Origin: Budorcas taxicolor
Taxonomy: Eukaryota > Chordata > Mammalia > Artiodactyla > Bovidae
DNA length: 64,000 nt
Assembly: GCF_023091745.1 (NCBI RefSeq)
Contig: NC_068910.1
Location: 128,171,170 to 128,235,169, forward strand
Direction: 5' to 3'
A program made the position numbers and the translations under genes. This document shows positions 23,212 through 35,962 of this stretch, piece by piece (within the stretch, counting starts at the first letter, position 1; each line of letters starts with the position of its first letter). The notes beneath the pieces were generated by a model that was not told the DNA's origin, searched no databases, and worked only from the letters and a program-made list of their open reading frames with translations.

Positions 23212-24649
23212 CCTATGCCTTAGTCAAAAGATCCATCCACATACCTCTTCTTCAGAGTTCCTGTCCTCAAGTCTCCAACCTTGATATTCCCAAGTCCCTG
23301 GTCATCCAGCCAAAGTTTCTGTCACTTCCCAATATAGACCACTCCTCTGTCTATCTCTTAAGTCCTTCCTCTAGCAAGGATTTTTCCTTCTCTTCTGTCT
23401 GCTAGGGTCACCCCGGCAATCCATTCCATGTTTGGAATCATAACATCACACAGAATCAGCTACAAACCCAAGACCCCCGGTTTTCCCCTCTCTAGTCAAA
23501 TGATCATAAGCAGCTTCCCGTAAGTCCACAGGCATGAGATGAAGAGGAGAGAACAATCCAGAAGAAGTAGATTCCATGGAAGTCTAAACCACTTGCTCAA
23601 GCAACTTACTCCTGCCCCTAGGACTTACTCAATTTCAGTCTTATCTGTACCATTTCCTCTTGATTATGGAATGTGATAGCACATGTCCTACCTCATGGCT
23701 TGTAACCAGATAACACTCAATAGATGATGTGAAGTTCAAGTTGCTGGGTTATATACTGTCCAAGAGTTAGAGATTCAGTCTTGGAAGCAAGCATGGAACC
23801 ATTTGCAACATGATATGACTTGCTTTATGACCTAGGGCCTGATTCTCAAATCAGACTTTTCCTGAGAATCCAGAAAACATTTCTCTCTGTCCTAGACATC
23901 TCACAGGTCTAATTTCATAAAGATCAAGTCACAGAGCACCTTGTACTCTGAACACACTGCCCAGCCTTCTCTTGCTGGGCTCCACTCAAAGCTGGCAGTA
24001 TTACAGATTATTTAAGGCTGACTAACACCGTACATCTCTGTTGTTACTGGGGATCCAAAATACAGCAACTTCATCTCTCTCTCACTCCAGAGGTGATAGC
24101 TTAACACCCCGGACCACTGAACTTCTACAAACTGCCCAAAAGTGATAAGCCCTGACTTTCCATGGCAGATGTTTTAACCCTTGTCCACAATGTGCTTATG
24201 AAGACATCTAGGAAACTGCTACTCAGGCAGGGTGATTGGTAGGATGTCAACAGTGTAGAAGACCAGCATGACAACCTGTGGCTTAGTGAGATGATCAAGG
24301 TTCACGCAGACTCAATAGGACAGAATCTGAGAATAGACACTGACGTGAGGAAAAAAGGGAGGCAGACTACTGTCCTTGTTAGGTGAAAGAAACAGCCTCT
24401 GGTGGTCTTTGCTATTCACCATAGGAAAAAACAACTGATGGATCACTGACTACATAGAAGATACTAGAGACAAGACAGTTGGAAATACCAAAAAGGACAA
24501 GGCCAAAGCCATATATAGAATGAAGATATCTGCTCTTGTAAAGATACCATATCTAAAACTCAACTGAGACTGCAGTTACCACACCAGATTAGGTTTAAAT
24601 GAATCCATTCTCTTTCCTCAAGATCTAGTCGTGTTTTGTATAAGATAAA

Positions 24650-24652
<3 letters not shown>

Positions 24653-24681
<29 letters not shown>
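24653..24681. repeat. (TG)n microsatellite
   Basis: About 14 TG units forming the 3' tail of the adjacent reverse Bov-tA SINE. Confidence 0.95.
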
Positions 24682-24682
<1 letters not shown>

Positions 24683-24895
24683 ACATGCACACTCAGGTGC
24701 TCAGTTGTGTCTGACTCTTTTGTGACCCCATGGACTATAGCCTGCCAGGCTTCTCTATCCCAGGCAAGAATACTGGAGTGGGTTGCCATTTCCTACTCTA
24801 AAAGATCTTCCCAACCCAGGTACTGAACTCACATCTCTTGCTTCTCCTGCACTGGCAGGCAGATTCTTTGCCACTGCGCCACCTGGGAGGCCCTC
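24683..24895 (-). mobile_element. Bov-tA SINE
   Basis: Reverse copy with tail, body and tRNA-like head (ggcaggcagattctttgcca, cgccacctgggaggcc). Its 3' tail is the (TG)n run on its left. Confidence 0.92.
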
Positions 24896-25920
24896 ACAGA
24901 ATAAATATACATGCCAAATGGTGATGACATATAGGATACAGGGCACACTGTGCGATTGGCTAAAGCCAAAAACCCATGCATTATTTGATTTTGTAAGTCC
25001 TTACTCAGACAGGTGGAACACAGAAGTATATTGGATCCCCAGGAGTAGCACCAGCTGAGAGCTAAAGTCTAGGAATTACCAAAATATGTGAGTTTTCTCA
25101 CTTTTCAAGGGCACATTCTTTTAAATGGCTGCCTGAGCCTTTGGGCGAAGGCCAGAAGGACTGCTTTTACAATGAATATACTTGTGGCAATACGGAGGGT
25201 TCTTGCTCAAAGGGAGACACTTCCCTTATTCATTCAAGTATCTTTGAATCAACTAGTTCCAGCCAGGAAATTGTGTGAGTGGTCTTTAACCACCATTTTT
25301 ATAAAATAGATCAAGCCTCTCAGTACAATATGGTTTTTTAGTTATTAAATTAAATAAGGCTCTAGGAGGCTTCCCATCCAGTCCTAAGGATACCAAGATC
25401 AGTGATCTAGTCCTCCAAATTTCTGCATGTGAAATCATTCCAATTATTGCTCTCACCCTGCTCCTCTTTACCATAACCACAAATCTCATGTCTTTGGTAT
25501 TTAAGCACTATCATTGACCTCTGTCATTCCTGGATCCCAAACCTCCATTTATTTAAGGTAGCTCATATCATTCTCAGTATTTCCTAGTAACATTCTTAGC
25601 CTGTAGAGAACAATTAAAGAATGTCTCAAAGATACTGGTCTTCTCCTCACTAATGCCCTTTCCCATGCTTCAGTAAAATGACTGTTATCTATGCCCTCCT
25701 GATGAGTATGAGTAAGGGGATCATGTATGATAAACCTAATCCAACATTTCTGTTTTGCTGTTTTTAGAATTCATCCCTCTACATATTACCCAGGAAAGTC
25801 TAACATTTCAACTTCATTTAATTAATTCCACATTTATGTCCACCATGTAGGCAATTGTTGAGAGTTGGTCACAGTGATTTGATATAAAATTTGAAATACG
25901 TTTTGAAAAATTCAGCCCAA

Positions 25921-26167
25921 TATACTACTACTAAGTCGCTTCAGTGATGTCTGACTCTGTGCAACCCCATAGATGGCAGCCCACCAGACTCCCCCGTCCC
26001 TGGGATTCTCCAGGCAAGAATACTGGAGTGGGTTGCCATTTCCTTCTCCAATGCATGAAAGTGAAAAGTCAAAATGAAGTCGCTCAGTCGTGTCCAACTC
26101 TTAGTGACCTCATGGACTGCAGCCTACCAGGCTCCTCCATCCATGGGATTTTCCAGGCAAGAGTACT
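25921..26167 (-). mobile_element. Bov-A2 SINE
   Basis: A full reverse dimer (tactactactaagtcgcttc to gcaagagtact) with the monomer linker at about 26056-26080. Inserted in the ERVL-like stretch. Confidence 0.93.
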
Positions 26168-26713
26168 AATGCTATATTATTTCCTCCTTGGTATATAAAT
26201 TTAAAAACCTATTGGTAAAATCCACTTCTGTTGAACATGCTACGTCCTCCAAGTGTGGATTATGTCCTCTTCTCCCTGGAGGCTGCTGAGATCCAATATT
26301 CGTTTGGATCTGCAGGCAATAAGAGAGAGTGGTGGGGGTAAGCCTGAAGGATAGTCAGCTTCTCCTAACTGATTGGGTCATTTTACTGAGGGATCTTTAA
26401 AAGTGAGGAAAGTAACTACCTGATAGAATGAGGAATTGCTTCTCTGACAAGGAAATTCAGGATGATTTGGAGTTCAAGGTACAAATATTCAACAGATTCC
26501 ATCCAGAAGTCCTTTTCTAATTCTGAGGATTCTATGCCTTCATTAAGCTCTCTACACACTGGTAATCATTCATCCCATAGTCCTTCAGCTTGCTGTTTCT
26601 CTCTTAACTTTCTATTAAAACAGCCACATAGTCTCCTGAAGCATTATATCCAATAGACACTTAATTATGGACAAATACAAATGAAAATTTAACGAAGTTT
26701 TTACCACCATGTA

Positions 26714-26953
26714 AAATCCCATGGACGGAGGAGCCTGGTGGGCTGCAGTCCGTGGGGTCGCTGAGAGTCGGACACGACTGAGCGACTTCCCTTTCACTTT
26801 TCACTTTCATGCATTGGAGAAGGAAATGGCAACCCACTCCAGTATTCTTGCCTGGAGAATCCCAGGGATGGTGGAGCCTGGTGGGCTGCCGTCTATGGGG
26901 TCGCACAGAGTCAGACACAACTAAAGCGACTTAGCAGCAGCAGCAGTAGCAGC
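26714..26953 (+). mobile_element. Bov-A2 SINE, 5' truncated
   Basis: Begins inside the first monomer (aaaatcccatggacgg), has the linker and second monomer, and ends in an AGCAGCAGCAG tail. Confidence 0.93.
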
Positions 26954-27016
26954 CATAAAGTACCAGCATTTCGATTTTCCCTGGGTATTTCTCATTTAAG
27001 TCTAAATAAACCAGAT

Positions 27017-27272
27017 GCAACCCACTCCAGTACTCTTGCCTGGAGAATCCCATGGGAGGAGCTTGGTGGGCTGCAGTTCATGGGGTCGCTAAGAGTCGGA
27101 CATGACTGAGCAGCTTCACTTTCCCTTTTCACTTTCATGCACTGGAGAAGGAAATGGCAACCCACTCCAGTGTTCTTGCCTGGAGAATCCCAGAGATGGG
27201 GGAGCCTGGTGGGCTGCCATCTGTGGGGTCACACAGAGTCAGACACAACTGAAGTGATTTAGCAGCAGTAGC
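27017..27272 (+). mobile_element. Bov-A2 SINE with 9-bp TSD
   Basis: A second Bov-A2 in the same orientation 63 bp after the first. The perfect TSD aaaccagat is at 27008-27016 and 27273-27281, so this copy is an independent insertion and not a tandem duplicate. The 5' end is truncated. Confidence 0.95.
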
Positions 27273-27339
27273 AAACCAGATAACCAACCTCATATTTCAT
27301 ATTTGAAATTCTGTTACCTGAATCTTAAAGCTTTATCAA

Positions 27340-27770
27340 ATAAGCTTTCATCAGTGTGATGACCCGTTCTATGCATTAAATTGAAGGGTGTTTTTAGATA
27401 AGATTAAAATTTAAACTGGCATTCTTTAAGTAAACAGACCATCCTCCACAATGTGGGTGGACCTCATCCAATCAGCTGAAGACCTGAATAAAAGAAAAAG
27501 ACCCAAAAATCTCCTGAAGACTGACTTGGGACTCTGCCTGCACTATTTGCCCACCTGGGTCTTGAGGACAGCTACCTTCAAATGGGAACTTCACCACTGG
27601 CTCTACTAGTCTCTGGACTGCCAGCCCACACTGCAGATTTTGGGTTCACCAGCCTCCACAACTGCATGAGCAAGTTCCCTATAATAATATTTTTTCTTTC
27701 TATACACATGCACATCCTATTGGCTCTATTTCTGTGGAGAACCCTAACACAGTCCGGAAACCAGGAACTA
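27340..27770 (+). mobile_element. LTR-like old repeat (family not named)
   Basis: Blocks such as gggtgtttttagataagatt, atgtgggtggacctcatcc and ggagaaccctaacacag belong to a widespread mammalian repeat with LTR-like ends. The reverse complement of 62555-62998 aligns block by block, so both are copies of one family. Confidence 0.6.
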
Positions 27771-28339
27771 CCCAAGTGGACAGAGATCTAATACAGAGAA
27801 TCAGAGGTTTACACAACTGGTATAACGGTTGGGGATGAGTCAGAGGTCAAGGAGGCTGGTGCTGGCTTTCAGACAATCTACAAGTGCAAGAATCACAGGG
27901 AAGTCACCGCAAATGATCTCAACTGCCTACAGCAAAGATGGTGACTCTCTGGAGAATGCCTCCAAATCACTGATACAGCCCCATGTCTGCCATCTGCTGA
28001 GGCCCACACCATGCCTACAGTTGCCTTAGTAACTCATGACTTTATTTTCCCTCTGGCTTCAAGTCTTATACAAGTACCTCTCACTGGCACTGAGAAGGGA
28101 GTCTGAAAACCGTGGTTCCCAAGAATCAAAACTACAGGATCATAAAGGGGAGTGGAGGGTGATTGTAGCTGTTCTTAAGGGGACATGGATGCTGCTGAGT
28201 TGACAAAAGAAACAGAGAGTCTGTGGTATGCCTGGAGAAGACTCAGGATCCTTGTGATAGAGAACAGCCCAGAACAGCTCCCAAACAAGCTACAGGAAGC
28301 CAGGATGTCAGCTTAGCAGCCATGTGAGCAGCTGCTTAT
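27771..28339. other. Unassigned sequence
   Basis: No gene or repeat recognised. Confidence 0.45.
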
Positions 28340-28460
28340 TGGAAGATAAGGAAAACTAATGGTCAGAAAGGAGATGAAGCTTTTCTCAGGTCACAGTGCT
28401 AATTAGTCACATAGTCAAACTCTGAACCCAGGAATGATTTAAGATTCTTTTCACCACTCA
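28340..28460 (-). mobile_element. MIR
   Basis: Antisense MIR: aggtcacagtgctaattagt and tctgaacccaggaatg. Confidence 0.7.
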
Positions 28461-28689
28461 GTGGTTGCATTTTTGAGTTACTCTCTGAAGCCTCATCAAG
28501 TGCATAAGCTGTTCTCTCAAGCACCATGCTCCCAGGGTTCATCATCCTTCACCTCAGCAAGCTTCACCCCTACTCTGGATAACACTCCCTCCCACCACCT
28601 GTGCATTAACAAATCACACCCTGCAGATTAGGTCCCTGAGACACATTATTTTTAGTGGGAGGAGATTTTGCCTTAAATAGTTGACCAGC
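28461..28689. other. Unassigned sequence
   Basis: Nothing recognised between the MIR and the L1 3' end. Confidence 0.4.
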
Positions 28690-28773
28690 AAGGACCTTTC
28701 CGTACAGCACAGGGAACTATACTCAATATTTTATAATAACCCATAAGGGAAAAGAATCTGAAAAACAATGGAG

Positions 28774-28774
<1 letters not shown>

Positions 28775-28808
<34 letters not shown>
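28775..28808. repeat. (AC)n microsatellite
   Basis: About 17 AC units inside the L1 3' UTR. Confidence 0.95.
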
Positions 28809-28809
<1 letters not shown>

Positions 28810-28862
28810 CTGAATCACTTTGCTGTATACCTGAAACTAACACAACATTGTAATATAACTAT

Positions 28863-28996
28863 GCTGCTGTTACCGCTAAATCACTTCAGTCAAGTCCAAC
28901 TCTTTGTGACCCCAAGGACTGTGGCCCATCAGGTTCCTCTGTCCATGGGATTCTCCAGGCAAGGATACTGGAATGAATTGCCATTTCCTTCTCCAG
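28863..28996 (-). mobile_element. Bov-A-type SINE, monomer
   Basis: A single reverse monomer (ctaaatcacttcagtcaagt to tttccttctccag). Imperfect TSD taatataactat (28851-28862) and taaattaactat (28997-29008), 10 of 12 matching. Confidence 0.88.
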
Positions 28997-29016
28997 TAAA
29001 TTAACTATACTTGTAT

Positions 29017-32000
29017 TGAAAAAAGAGCCAGACATCCAAATAGTTCTCCTTTTCCAGTTTTCATTCTTTTTTCTAGCCTCTGCTTTAGGATTCAGGTCTT
29101 CTGGTCACCAGAAGAGAACATCCTCTCTTCTAAAGAAAACTCGCCTTCTATTTATCTACACAAACAAATCATGACTCAACAACGACCCTGGACTCTGCCC
29201 ATAAACATCTCCCTAAATCAGGCTTTCACTCCTCTTGGTCTACAAGCACCCCAGTAAGCACCGCAAGCCTTCCTCTGTCTCTTAGATCCCTTTATTATTT
29301 CCCTCACAAATCTGTTCCCACAGCCTCAATCCTGGCTTATTATCTCTGCCCAGATAAACATTAGCATAGCATATTATCATATCTAACACCCAATTGTACT
29401 TCAATTCCTCTGGTTTCAGATTAGAATAACTTAATCCTTTTGGAGAGAAGAAATTTGGCAACATTTCTGTCCTTTGGTGCTAAGAGCAGGACTGTGTTTT
29501 GCCCAGGTCTACAGGAAGAACAGGAGGGCTCTGTTAAGACCTACTTTGCCAGGCACCTGTACCCACCAGCCCTTGAGAAGGTTCAGTGGAGCCCCAGGAA
29601 CAGCAGACAGATGGAACAGCTGGGGCCTGGTGCTGCAATGCAAGGCCAACTTAGGCTTTCTGGGAAAAGCAAGGCTGGATCTCAAGCCCTATGTCTAAGA
29701 GCTAAGCGCTTACTATCTCTTCCCTGGACACATGGATGATCTTGCCTCCATGGCATGTGTACAGACTCTGAGAAAGTAGGAAATGTCCCAGGAATGACTC
29801 AGACTCAACTTAGCAGTCAGCTTTGTAGCAGGAGCTCATGGAAGACAGAACCACAGGATACAGCTGCCTAATGCAAACCACGCCAACTGCTGAAGGTAGC
29901 CTAGAAATCTAGCCCCTCTGATCTGTCCCCAGTGGGATGGCACCAGGAAGACTCTCAACCACAGAGCAAGGGTCAGGGGTCAGAGTGAATAGGCACCCGG
30001 AGTTTGGACTTTGCTAGACACGCCTCCCTTCTCTCTATGACATGAATCACCGAGTCTTCTCTCAGGCTAGGCAGTCATCAGATTAGGGTCACTTGGCTGA
30101 ACTCAGGATGAGTATGGAGCATCTGCCAACACGTGTTCCTGATTTCTCTCCAGAACTTGTCCATTTCCCAACAGAACAAATACCAAAATAGATAAAATTT
30201 CACAGCTCTCTAACTGACAGGAAGGGAAAAAAAGAGTCCCTGTTCAGATTAGAATGGCTTAGCAGTAAAAGGCTCCAGAGAATTCTTGAAGAGACTGGTG
30301 CTGGCCATGCGTAGGCCAGAATGTAGGCTTTCCAATTATCTGACATCCTCTTCCAACACATCCAGGGCACTCTCTGCATCTCATTTGCATCAAATTCATT
30401 TTAGCACATTTTTGATTACTATTTTATTATTCCCTTTTCGATCCCAAACTTTCAATAACAGAGGTTTATTATCTTAAAAAATTCTTCAGCTTATAAGCAA
30501 CCTTTACTCCCCTCCTCCCCACTCCAGTCCCACTCTCCACAAACTACCCTCCCTCCCCCAACTACTGCATACCCATAAGTATTCCTCATTACTATTCCCA
30601 TTACTGAAGCAAAGTATTTCAGATAAAATCATCAAAATTTAGACAGAAGCTGTCAGTCATAGAAAGGTGATCCTCAAACTTGCTGAGAAAAGACGCTTTT
30701 CTTCACACCCACCATTCCCGATGTCAAGAGAATCAACTCTTCCATGTAGTCCTCAGAAAAATAATTCATGGTCTCCTGTATTCACAATTACTATCACAGC
30801 AGTGAAACATGTCCTGAGACTTGGATTATGGGGTTAAAGGGGGAAAGGAGGAAAAAAGAAGACCAGATAGTAGAGAGAATTGGACAGAGCAGGAGAGTAG
30901 AGGAAGAAAATGGAAGAAGACCGAGAAAGAACCAGAAGGGCCACATGCTCTATCCTCAGCATCCCCAGGCTTTAGTACTCCAGAATCAGGGCGTTGATCT
31001 GTCCCTCAGAGATGTACAGACAGAAAGTGGCAGGTAATAAGATCCTGGAGACCACATGTTCCATCTAGGAAGAGAGAACAAGGGACCTCAGTGTAGTCAA
31101 GCTGATGTTCACACCATTCAAATTTTAGTTACTGAAACCCTACCCAGCTACCCATGGCCCTGTGTCATTCCCATTGCCAGAACACATGTAGAATTCTCAA
31201 GTTTTATGCTAGCCTAACTTTCCTGGGCTGGTTGACCCAAGTGGAATTTTCTATCCTGGAGGGAGAACTCCCCGCTGACAGAGAATTACCGAGTTCACAC
31301 ACATATGTCAACAGCCACAGGGAAAGGCTAATGGTTCCTGCTGCACCTTTCATGCCCAGATTCTAGAACTGAGATTAGAGAAGTGAGCTGATCTTAGGCT
31401 TTCCCAGACAGGTGAAAAATGGGCTGTGAACTGTCCCCTGCTGGAAGAGCAAGGCCTTTGGTTAAATCATCACAGCACAGCTGAGGCCATCCCGGGAGGA
31501 GGCTTGCCCCACTAATCCCTCCAGAGAAAACTGTCCATGTGTGACATCTTCACCTCATTAGAGCTTCAGTTCTTTTTATTAAATATTGAGCACATCAGAT
31601 GGTTCTCTTTGGTGTGGAACAGAGTCCCTGTTCTTGGAGGGGGATGCTGTGTATCCTCCGGAGAAAGTCCAGTTGCCCATGCTAATTGCTAACAGATTTC
31701 TCACACACTGTTATTTCTTCATCTGCCCAGGAAGTACATGCTGCACCACAGGAGACGTGGGACAGAACTTTGTTGCTAGGAATCTAAATGATAGTGGCAA
31801 TTAATTATTCACACTAGCAAAATGAAGAAACTTAATGAGCATCCCAGCAATGAATCCTACTCTGGGCTGTTAAATAAAAGGAGGAGGAAACAGAAATGCC
31901 TGATCACTTAGTCCCTCAACTGACCTTTAGGTGGGACCATATTCTAAGGCAGATCCAGAAAGGTCCTGATCTGAGACCTTCATTTACAGATAATGGAACT

Positions 32001-32054
32001 GAGAATTAGAAGAAGGAAGTAACATATACAAAACACGAAGAAAGCAAGTGGCCA
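29017..32054. other. Unassigned sequence, no gene seen
   Basis: Three kilobases without a recognised repeat. Overlapping plus-strand open frames at 29440-29739 (99 codons) and 29474-29698 (74 codons) have no domain. A cryptic exon-like stretch is at 30960-31033 (acceptor tatcctcag, donor cag/gtaataag, one frame open). Confidence 0.5.
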
Positions 32055-32140
32055 AGAGCTCTTACTATGTGCTGTGTTCTAAGCATTTTCTATCTACGTG
32101 CTCCTTTAATACTAACAAGGCTACAAGGTAGGTGCCTGAC
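32055..32140 (-). mobile_element. MIR fragment
   Basis: Antisense MIR: cttactatgtgctgtgttct, ttctaagcattttc and aaggctacaaggtagg. Confidence 0.75.
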
Positions 32141-32483
32141 AGTGAAAATGGACTGTTAGTTGCACAAATGGTCCTCAGATGTCCTGCTCATCCAGACGCT
32201 CACCTAGGAGAACCTTCCCCAACTTAAATTTCTAAAGTCAGTTTGCCTTTTTCCTAGACGTTGTCACCTAAACCAGCCATGCAGATTTAAGAGGAACCAG
32301 CCCAGAGTAATGTACAGTCACATACAGATTTTTCATTACATCTATCAAGTACTGAAACATGAGACAGAAGATAGACAGAACCCAGTTAGATGACAGACAA
32401 AGGAGGAAGCTCCAAGCTATGGCTCGACGTTCTGGACCCAGTGCTCTCGTGGCCTCTGTTGTGTATCCTTGAAGGCCTGCTAT
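32141..32483. other. Unassigned sequence
   Basis: Nothing recognised. Confidence 0.4.
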
Positions 32484-33219
32484 GTTGTTGTTCAGTCGTT
32501 AACAACATGTCCGACTCTTTGCAACCCCATGGACTGAAGCATGCCAGGATTCCCTGTCCTTCACTATCCTATGGATTTTGCTCAAACTCATGTCCATCGA
32601 GTCGGTGATGCCATCCAACCGCCTCATCCTCTGGGGCCCTCTTCTCTTCTTGCCTTCAATCTTTCCCAGCATCAGAATCTTTTCCAGTGAGTCAGTTCTT
32701 CACATCGGGTGGCCAAAGTATTGCAGCTTCAACTTCAGCATCAGTTCTCCCAATGAATAGTCAGGGTTGATTTCCTTTAGGATTAACTGGTTGGATCTCC
32801 TTTCTCTCCAAGGGACTCTCAAGAGTCTTCTCCAACACCACTGTTTGAAAGCATCAATTCTTCAGCACGTAGTCTTCTCTATGAGTCCAACTCTCATATC
32901 CTTACATGACTACTGAAAAAACATAGCTTTGACCATTCAGATCTTTACTAGCAAAGTGATGTCTCTGCTTTTTAATATGCTGTCTAGGTTTGTCATAGCT
33001 TTTCTTCCAAGAAGCAAGCATCTTTTAATTTCGTGGCTACAGTCACCATCTGCCGTGATTTGGGAGCCCAAGAAAATAAAATCTGTCACTGTTTCCACTT
33101 ACTTCTCCCCTCATCTATTTACCATGAAGTGATGGGACTGGAAACCATAATCATTTTTTGAATGTTGAATTTTAAGTCAGCTTTTTCCACTCTCCTTTCA
33201 CCTTCATCAAGAGGCTCTT
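32484..33219 (-). mobile_element. BovB LINE, 5'-truncated 3' end
   Basis: Reverse copy from the tail (ttgttgttcagtcgttaac) to the end of the RT near tcatcaagaggctctt. It covers only the region after the catalytic RT motifs; the frames are broken. Confidence 0.93.
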
Positions 33220-33539
33220 CTATGAGCAAACTTAAATTTCTTTTCTTAGGCTAGCTTGAGTGAGTTTCTGCTTCTTGCAATCAAAATTTCCCCATCAAAG
33301 CTAGTATACACATGTGTGTATGTGTGCATACATGTGCATGTGTCTATATGTGTTCATATCTACACACTGAATTGAAGCATGTTAAGCAAAAGAGGTTCCA
33401 CTGAGAACACAAGGAGAAAAGACTTGACTGAGGGAAGATAAAACATCTTCCCATTTGGAGTCATAGGGTATTTTCTGGTCGTGAAGCAACAATAATAATC
33501 ATAATGCCAATAATAATAATAAGCAATGCCAATTAATAC
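33220..33539. other. Unassigned sequence with simple repeats
   Basis: 33306-33360 is an imperfect TG/CATG-rich run and 33489-33523 an imperfect (AAT)n. No gene. Confidence 0.6.
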
Positions 33540-33750
33540 TAAAGTCACATCTGAGCTCTTTCTATGTGCTGACTTCTAAGCATTTCACATCCATATACAT
33601 ATTTAATCCTAATCTTATGACATATGTAGCATTGTTATCCCCATTTCATAAATGAAGAAACTATAAGAGAGGTTAAGCAACTAGTCCAGTGCTCTCCAGT
33701 AAGTGGCAGTGCCAGGATCTGAACTTAGACCATATATCTTCCTAGCCAAT
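33540..33750 (-). mobile_element. MIR
   Basis: Antisense MIR: ctatgtgctgacttctaagc, atttaatcctaatcttatg, tatccccatttcataaatga and gtaagtggcagtgcc. Confidence 0.88.
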
Positions 33751-35269
33751 AGTCTAGCTGGAGAATGGGCAATAGAGTCCCTAGATTCTTCCTTCTCTTT
33801 AAGAGACCACACACCCAACTAGGGCTTTCAGAATTCCAGAAGGGAAGGGTGGGATCAGCAAACAGGTCAGTCTCCTAGGTACCAGGCAAGTACCTAGGAG
33901 GGTTTATGATAAAAATTTTGCAAAAATAATTGTTGCCTCAATATGTCAGCCCTCATGATTTAAACCACTGTCTCCTTCATCAAACAACTCAGAACTGAAT
34001 TTTTATTTTCACTTCACTGTTAAGTCCTATAGATTATCAACATAACTGTGTCAGCCATGAGTGAGAGGGCATGCTCAGTCTTCATGGAGCCAATGAGGAT
34101 TAGTGGTTTGTGAGTAGGTGCATGACAGCAATATTTTACATCACCAATATGACCACTTAGTTAGCCTTGCAAAAAATAAAGATTAAAAATAATGTTTGCA
34201 ATTTTTAAAAACACATATGTTGTTTTAATTGTAAAGAATTATTTTATTTGTTTTCCATGCCAAGAACCCAAAATCAGCTTGCAAAAGTTACCCTGCAATT
34301 CAAACCAATTCACGACTTAGAACCAGTCCAAAATCATGTTTTTCCTTCTGTTAATTCTCAAGTAGAAAAGATGCAACTCTTTCCCTCCTCATAGGCCTAA
34401 AGTGTCTATGTGGATCATAAAAGAGGGACAGTTGCAAAAAGGAAAAGAGACACAAGATACAAAATGAAAGAAGCACCACTGTAGGTTATTGGAAAAAAGA
34501 GTCATAGGCAGAACTGGAGAGTCATATAAAACATAAACTGCCTAAAGAAAATAGATAGGGTTCAATGGATGCGTCCCAAATTTTGTCTTATATTTGAAGA
34601 CAGAAAAGAAAATATATCCAATTTATCTGAGTTCAGAGTCTGAAGTAGCTGGCACACAGGCTTGATTCCTATGAAATCTGTTCAAAGGAATAACCTGATT
34701 TCCTGCTCATTAGGGATTGCCAACCAGATAATTCAGTTTCAGCCACCTCGTAATACTTTATAATCCAGAGAATAAAGGAGAGATGGTGTTGGGAAAGCAA
34801 CACAGACAAAGGAGCAACAGTCTCTTTTTGCGAAATAACACAGAGCACATCATTTTCAACTTCAAAAAAGAAATAAAAGAGAATAAAGAATTTGGAAACC
34901 CAGAGCCTATAAATCTTTTTCCATTCCCTTCCTGTCCTTCAACTACTCCAAGGTATTTTGAGAAACCAGGGCAATTATTAAAGATTATCTAGATCCCTAA
35001 TGTTTGCTTAGAGTCTATATTCATGAGGAAATATCATAGGCAGGGGAGAGAGAGAAGACAGAGCATGCATAAAGATTCTGCAAAGAAGAACAAATCAAAG
35101 TTTAGGAACATCAGCCATGTGACAAACAGAGCATTAACCTTTACACAGCAAGTTTTTAGTGACCCCAGGAAACTCATCTAAAAACATTTATTTAACATGT
35201 CCCAAGTCCACCCATATCTCTTCATTTTCCTCTGTGTTTGCTCCTACCCATGTAACATATAGACATCTT
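33751..35269. other. Unassigned sequence, no gene seen
   Basis: No repeat or gene recognised; the short plus-strand frame at 34783-34992 has no domain. Confidence 0.45.
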
Positions 35270-35420
35270 ATGTTTTCATAATTCTCTGATTTACAAGCAC
35301 TTCCCCATTCATTAGGTCTTCTGATTCTCCAAGCGATCCTACTGGCAAGTACACTTACAGAAGGCAAAACTGAGTCTCACAAAGACTGAAACTTTTGCCA
35401 AGATCTATCTGGCTCTATCT
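35270..35420 (-). mobile_element. Possible MIR
   Basis: Weak antisense MIR likeness (gatcctactggcaagtacac, gaaggcaaaactgagtctca). Confidence 0.4.
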
Positions 35421-35670
35421 GTCCATATATTAACTCCCTCCATTCTCTCTGCTGCTTCTGCTGCCAGAATCCATCAGCTCCTTTTAAAATAATGAAATGC
35501 AACATTTCATTTGGGTAACTAGTCCTTCTTTTTCTCTCAGTCCATATGCTCCATCTAGAATTGACTCCATCCCAAGTGTTCTAACTCAGATCTGTCTTAC
35601 AGAGTATCACATGCCCTTAGGATGGGGAATAACCCAATCAAGACTAATGAGATGCAGTTATATTTGGTCT

Positions 35671-35886
35671 CTGTGTATGCATGCTTAGTCGCTCAGTGGT
35701 GTCCGACCTGTGAGACCCCATGGACTGTAGCCCTCCAGGCTCCTCTGTCCATGGTATTCTCCAGGCAAGAATACTGGAGTGGATAGCCATCCCCTTTCTC
35801 CAGGGGATCTTCCCAACCTAGGGATCAAACCCAGGTCTCCTGCATTGCAGGCAGATTCTTTACCATCTGAGCCACCAGGGAAGCCC
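35671..35886 (-). mobile_element. Bov-tA SINE with TSD
   Basis: A full reverse copy. TSD tatttggtct (35661-35670) and tatgtggtct (35887-35896), 9 of 10 matching. A and B boxes of the tRNA-like head are recognisable on the minus strand. Confidence 0.94.
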
Positions 35887-35924
35887 TATGTGGTCTGGTT
35901 TGTTGTTTAAAAAAAAAAAAGTGA

Positions 35925-35962
35925 TCTCTTTTCTGCTGGACTTTCTCTTTTCTGCTGGACTT
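35925..35962 (+). repeat. 19-bp perfect tandem repeat
   Basis: The unit tctcttttctgctggactt is present twice without a gap (35925-35943, 35944-35962), just after an A-run. Confidence 0.95.

Larger units (their letters stand above)
21640..26710 (-). mobile_element. Likely remains of an ERVL-type endogenous retrovirus interior, antisense
   Basis: The minus strand over this span has scattered resemblance to ERVL gag-pol text: a zinc-binding integrase start at 22861-23211, pol-like phrases near 24460-24620 and gag-like phrases near 25060-25900. It is broken by many stops and by two SINEs (24683-24895 and 25921-26167). Limits and even continuity are uncertain; no clear LTR pair was identified. 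Confidence 0.45.
28690..29016 (+). mobile_element. Artiodactyl L1 3' UTR fragment
   Basis: Text typical of the artiodactyl L1 3' end: acagcacagggaactatact, tataataacccataaggg, then an (AC)n where most copies have a TATA-rich run, then cctgaaactaacacaacatt. A Bov-A-type SINE (28863-28996) interrupts it just before the end. Confidence 0.85.

Noticed and set aside
29440..29739. Overlapping 99- and 74-codon plus-strand frames
   Set aside because: Two frames open over the same stretch, no recognisable domain and no start or poly(A) context.
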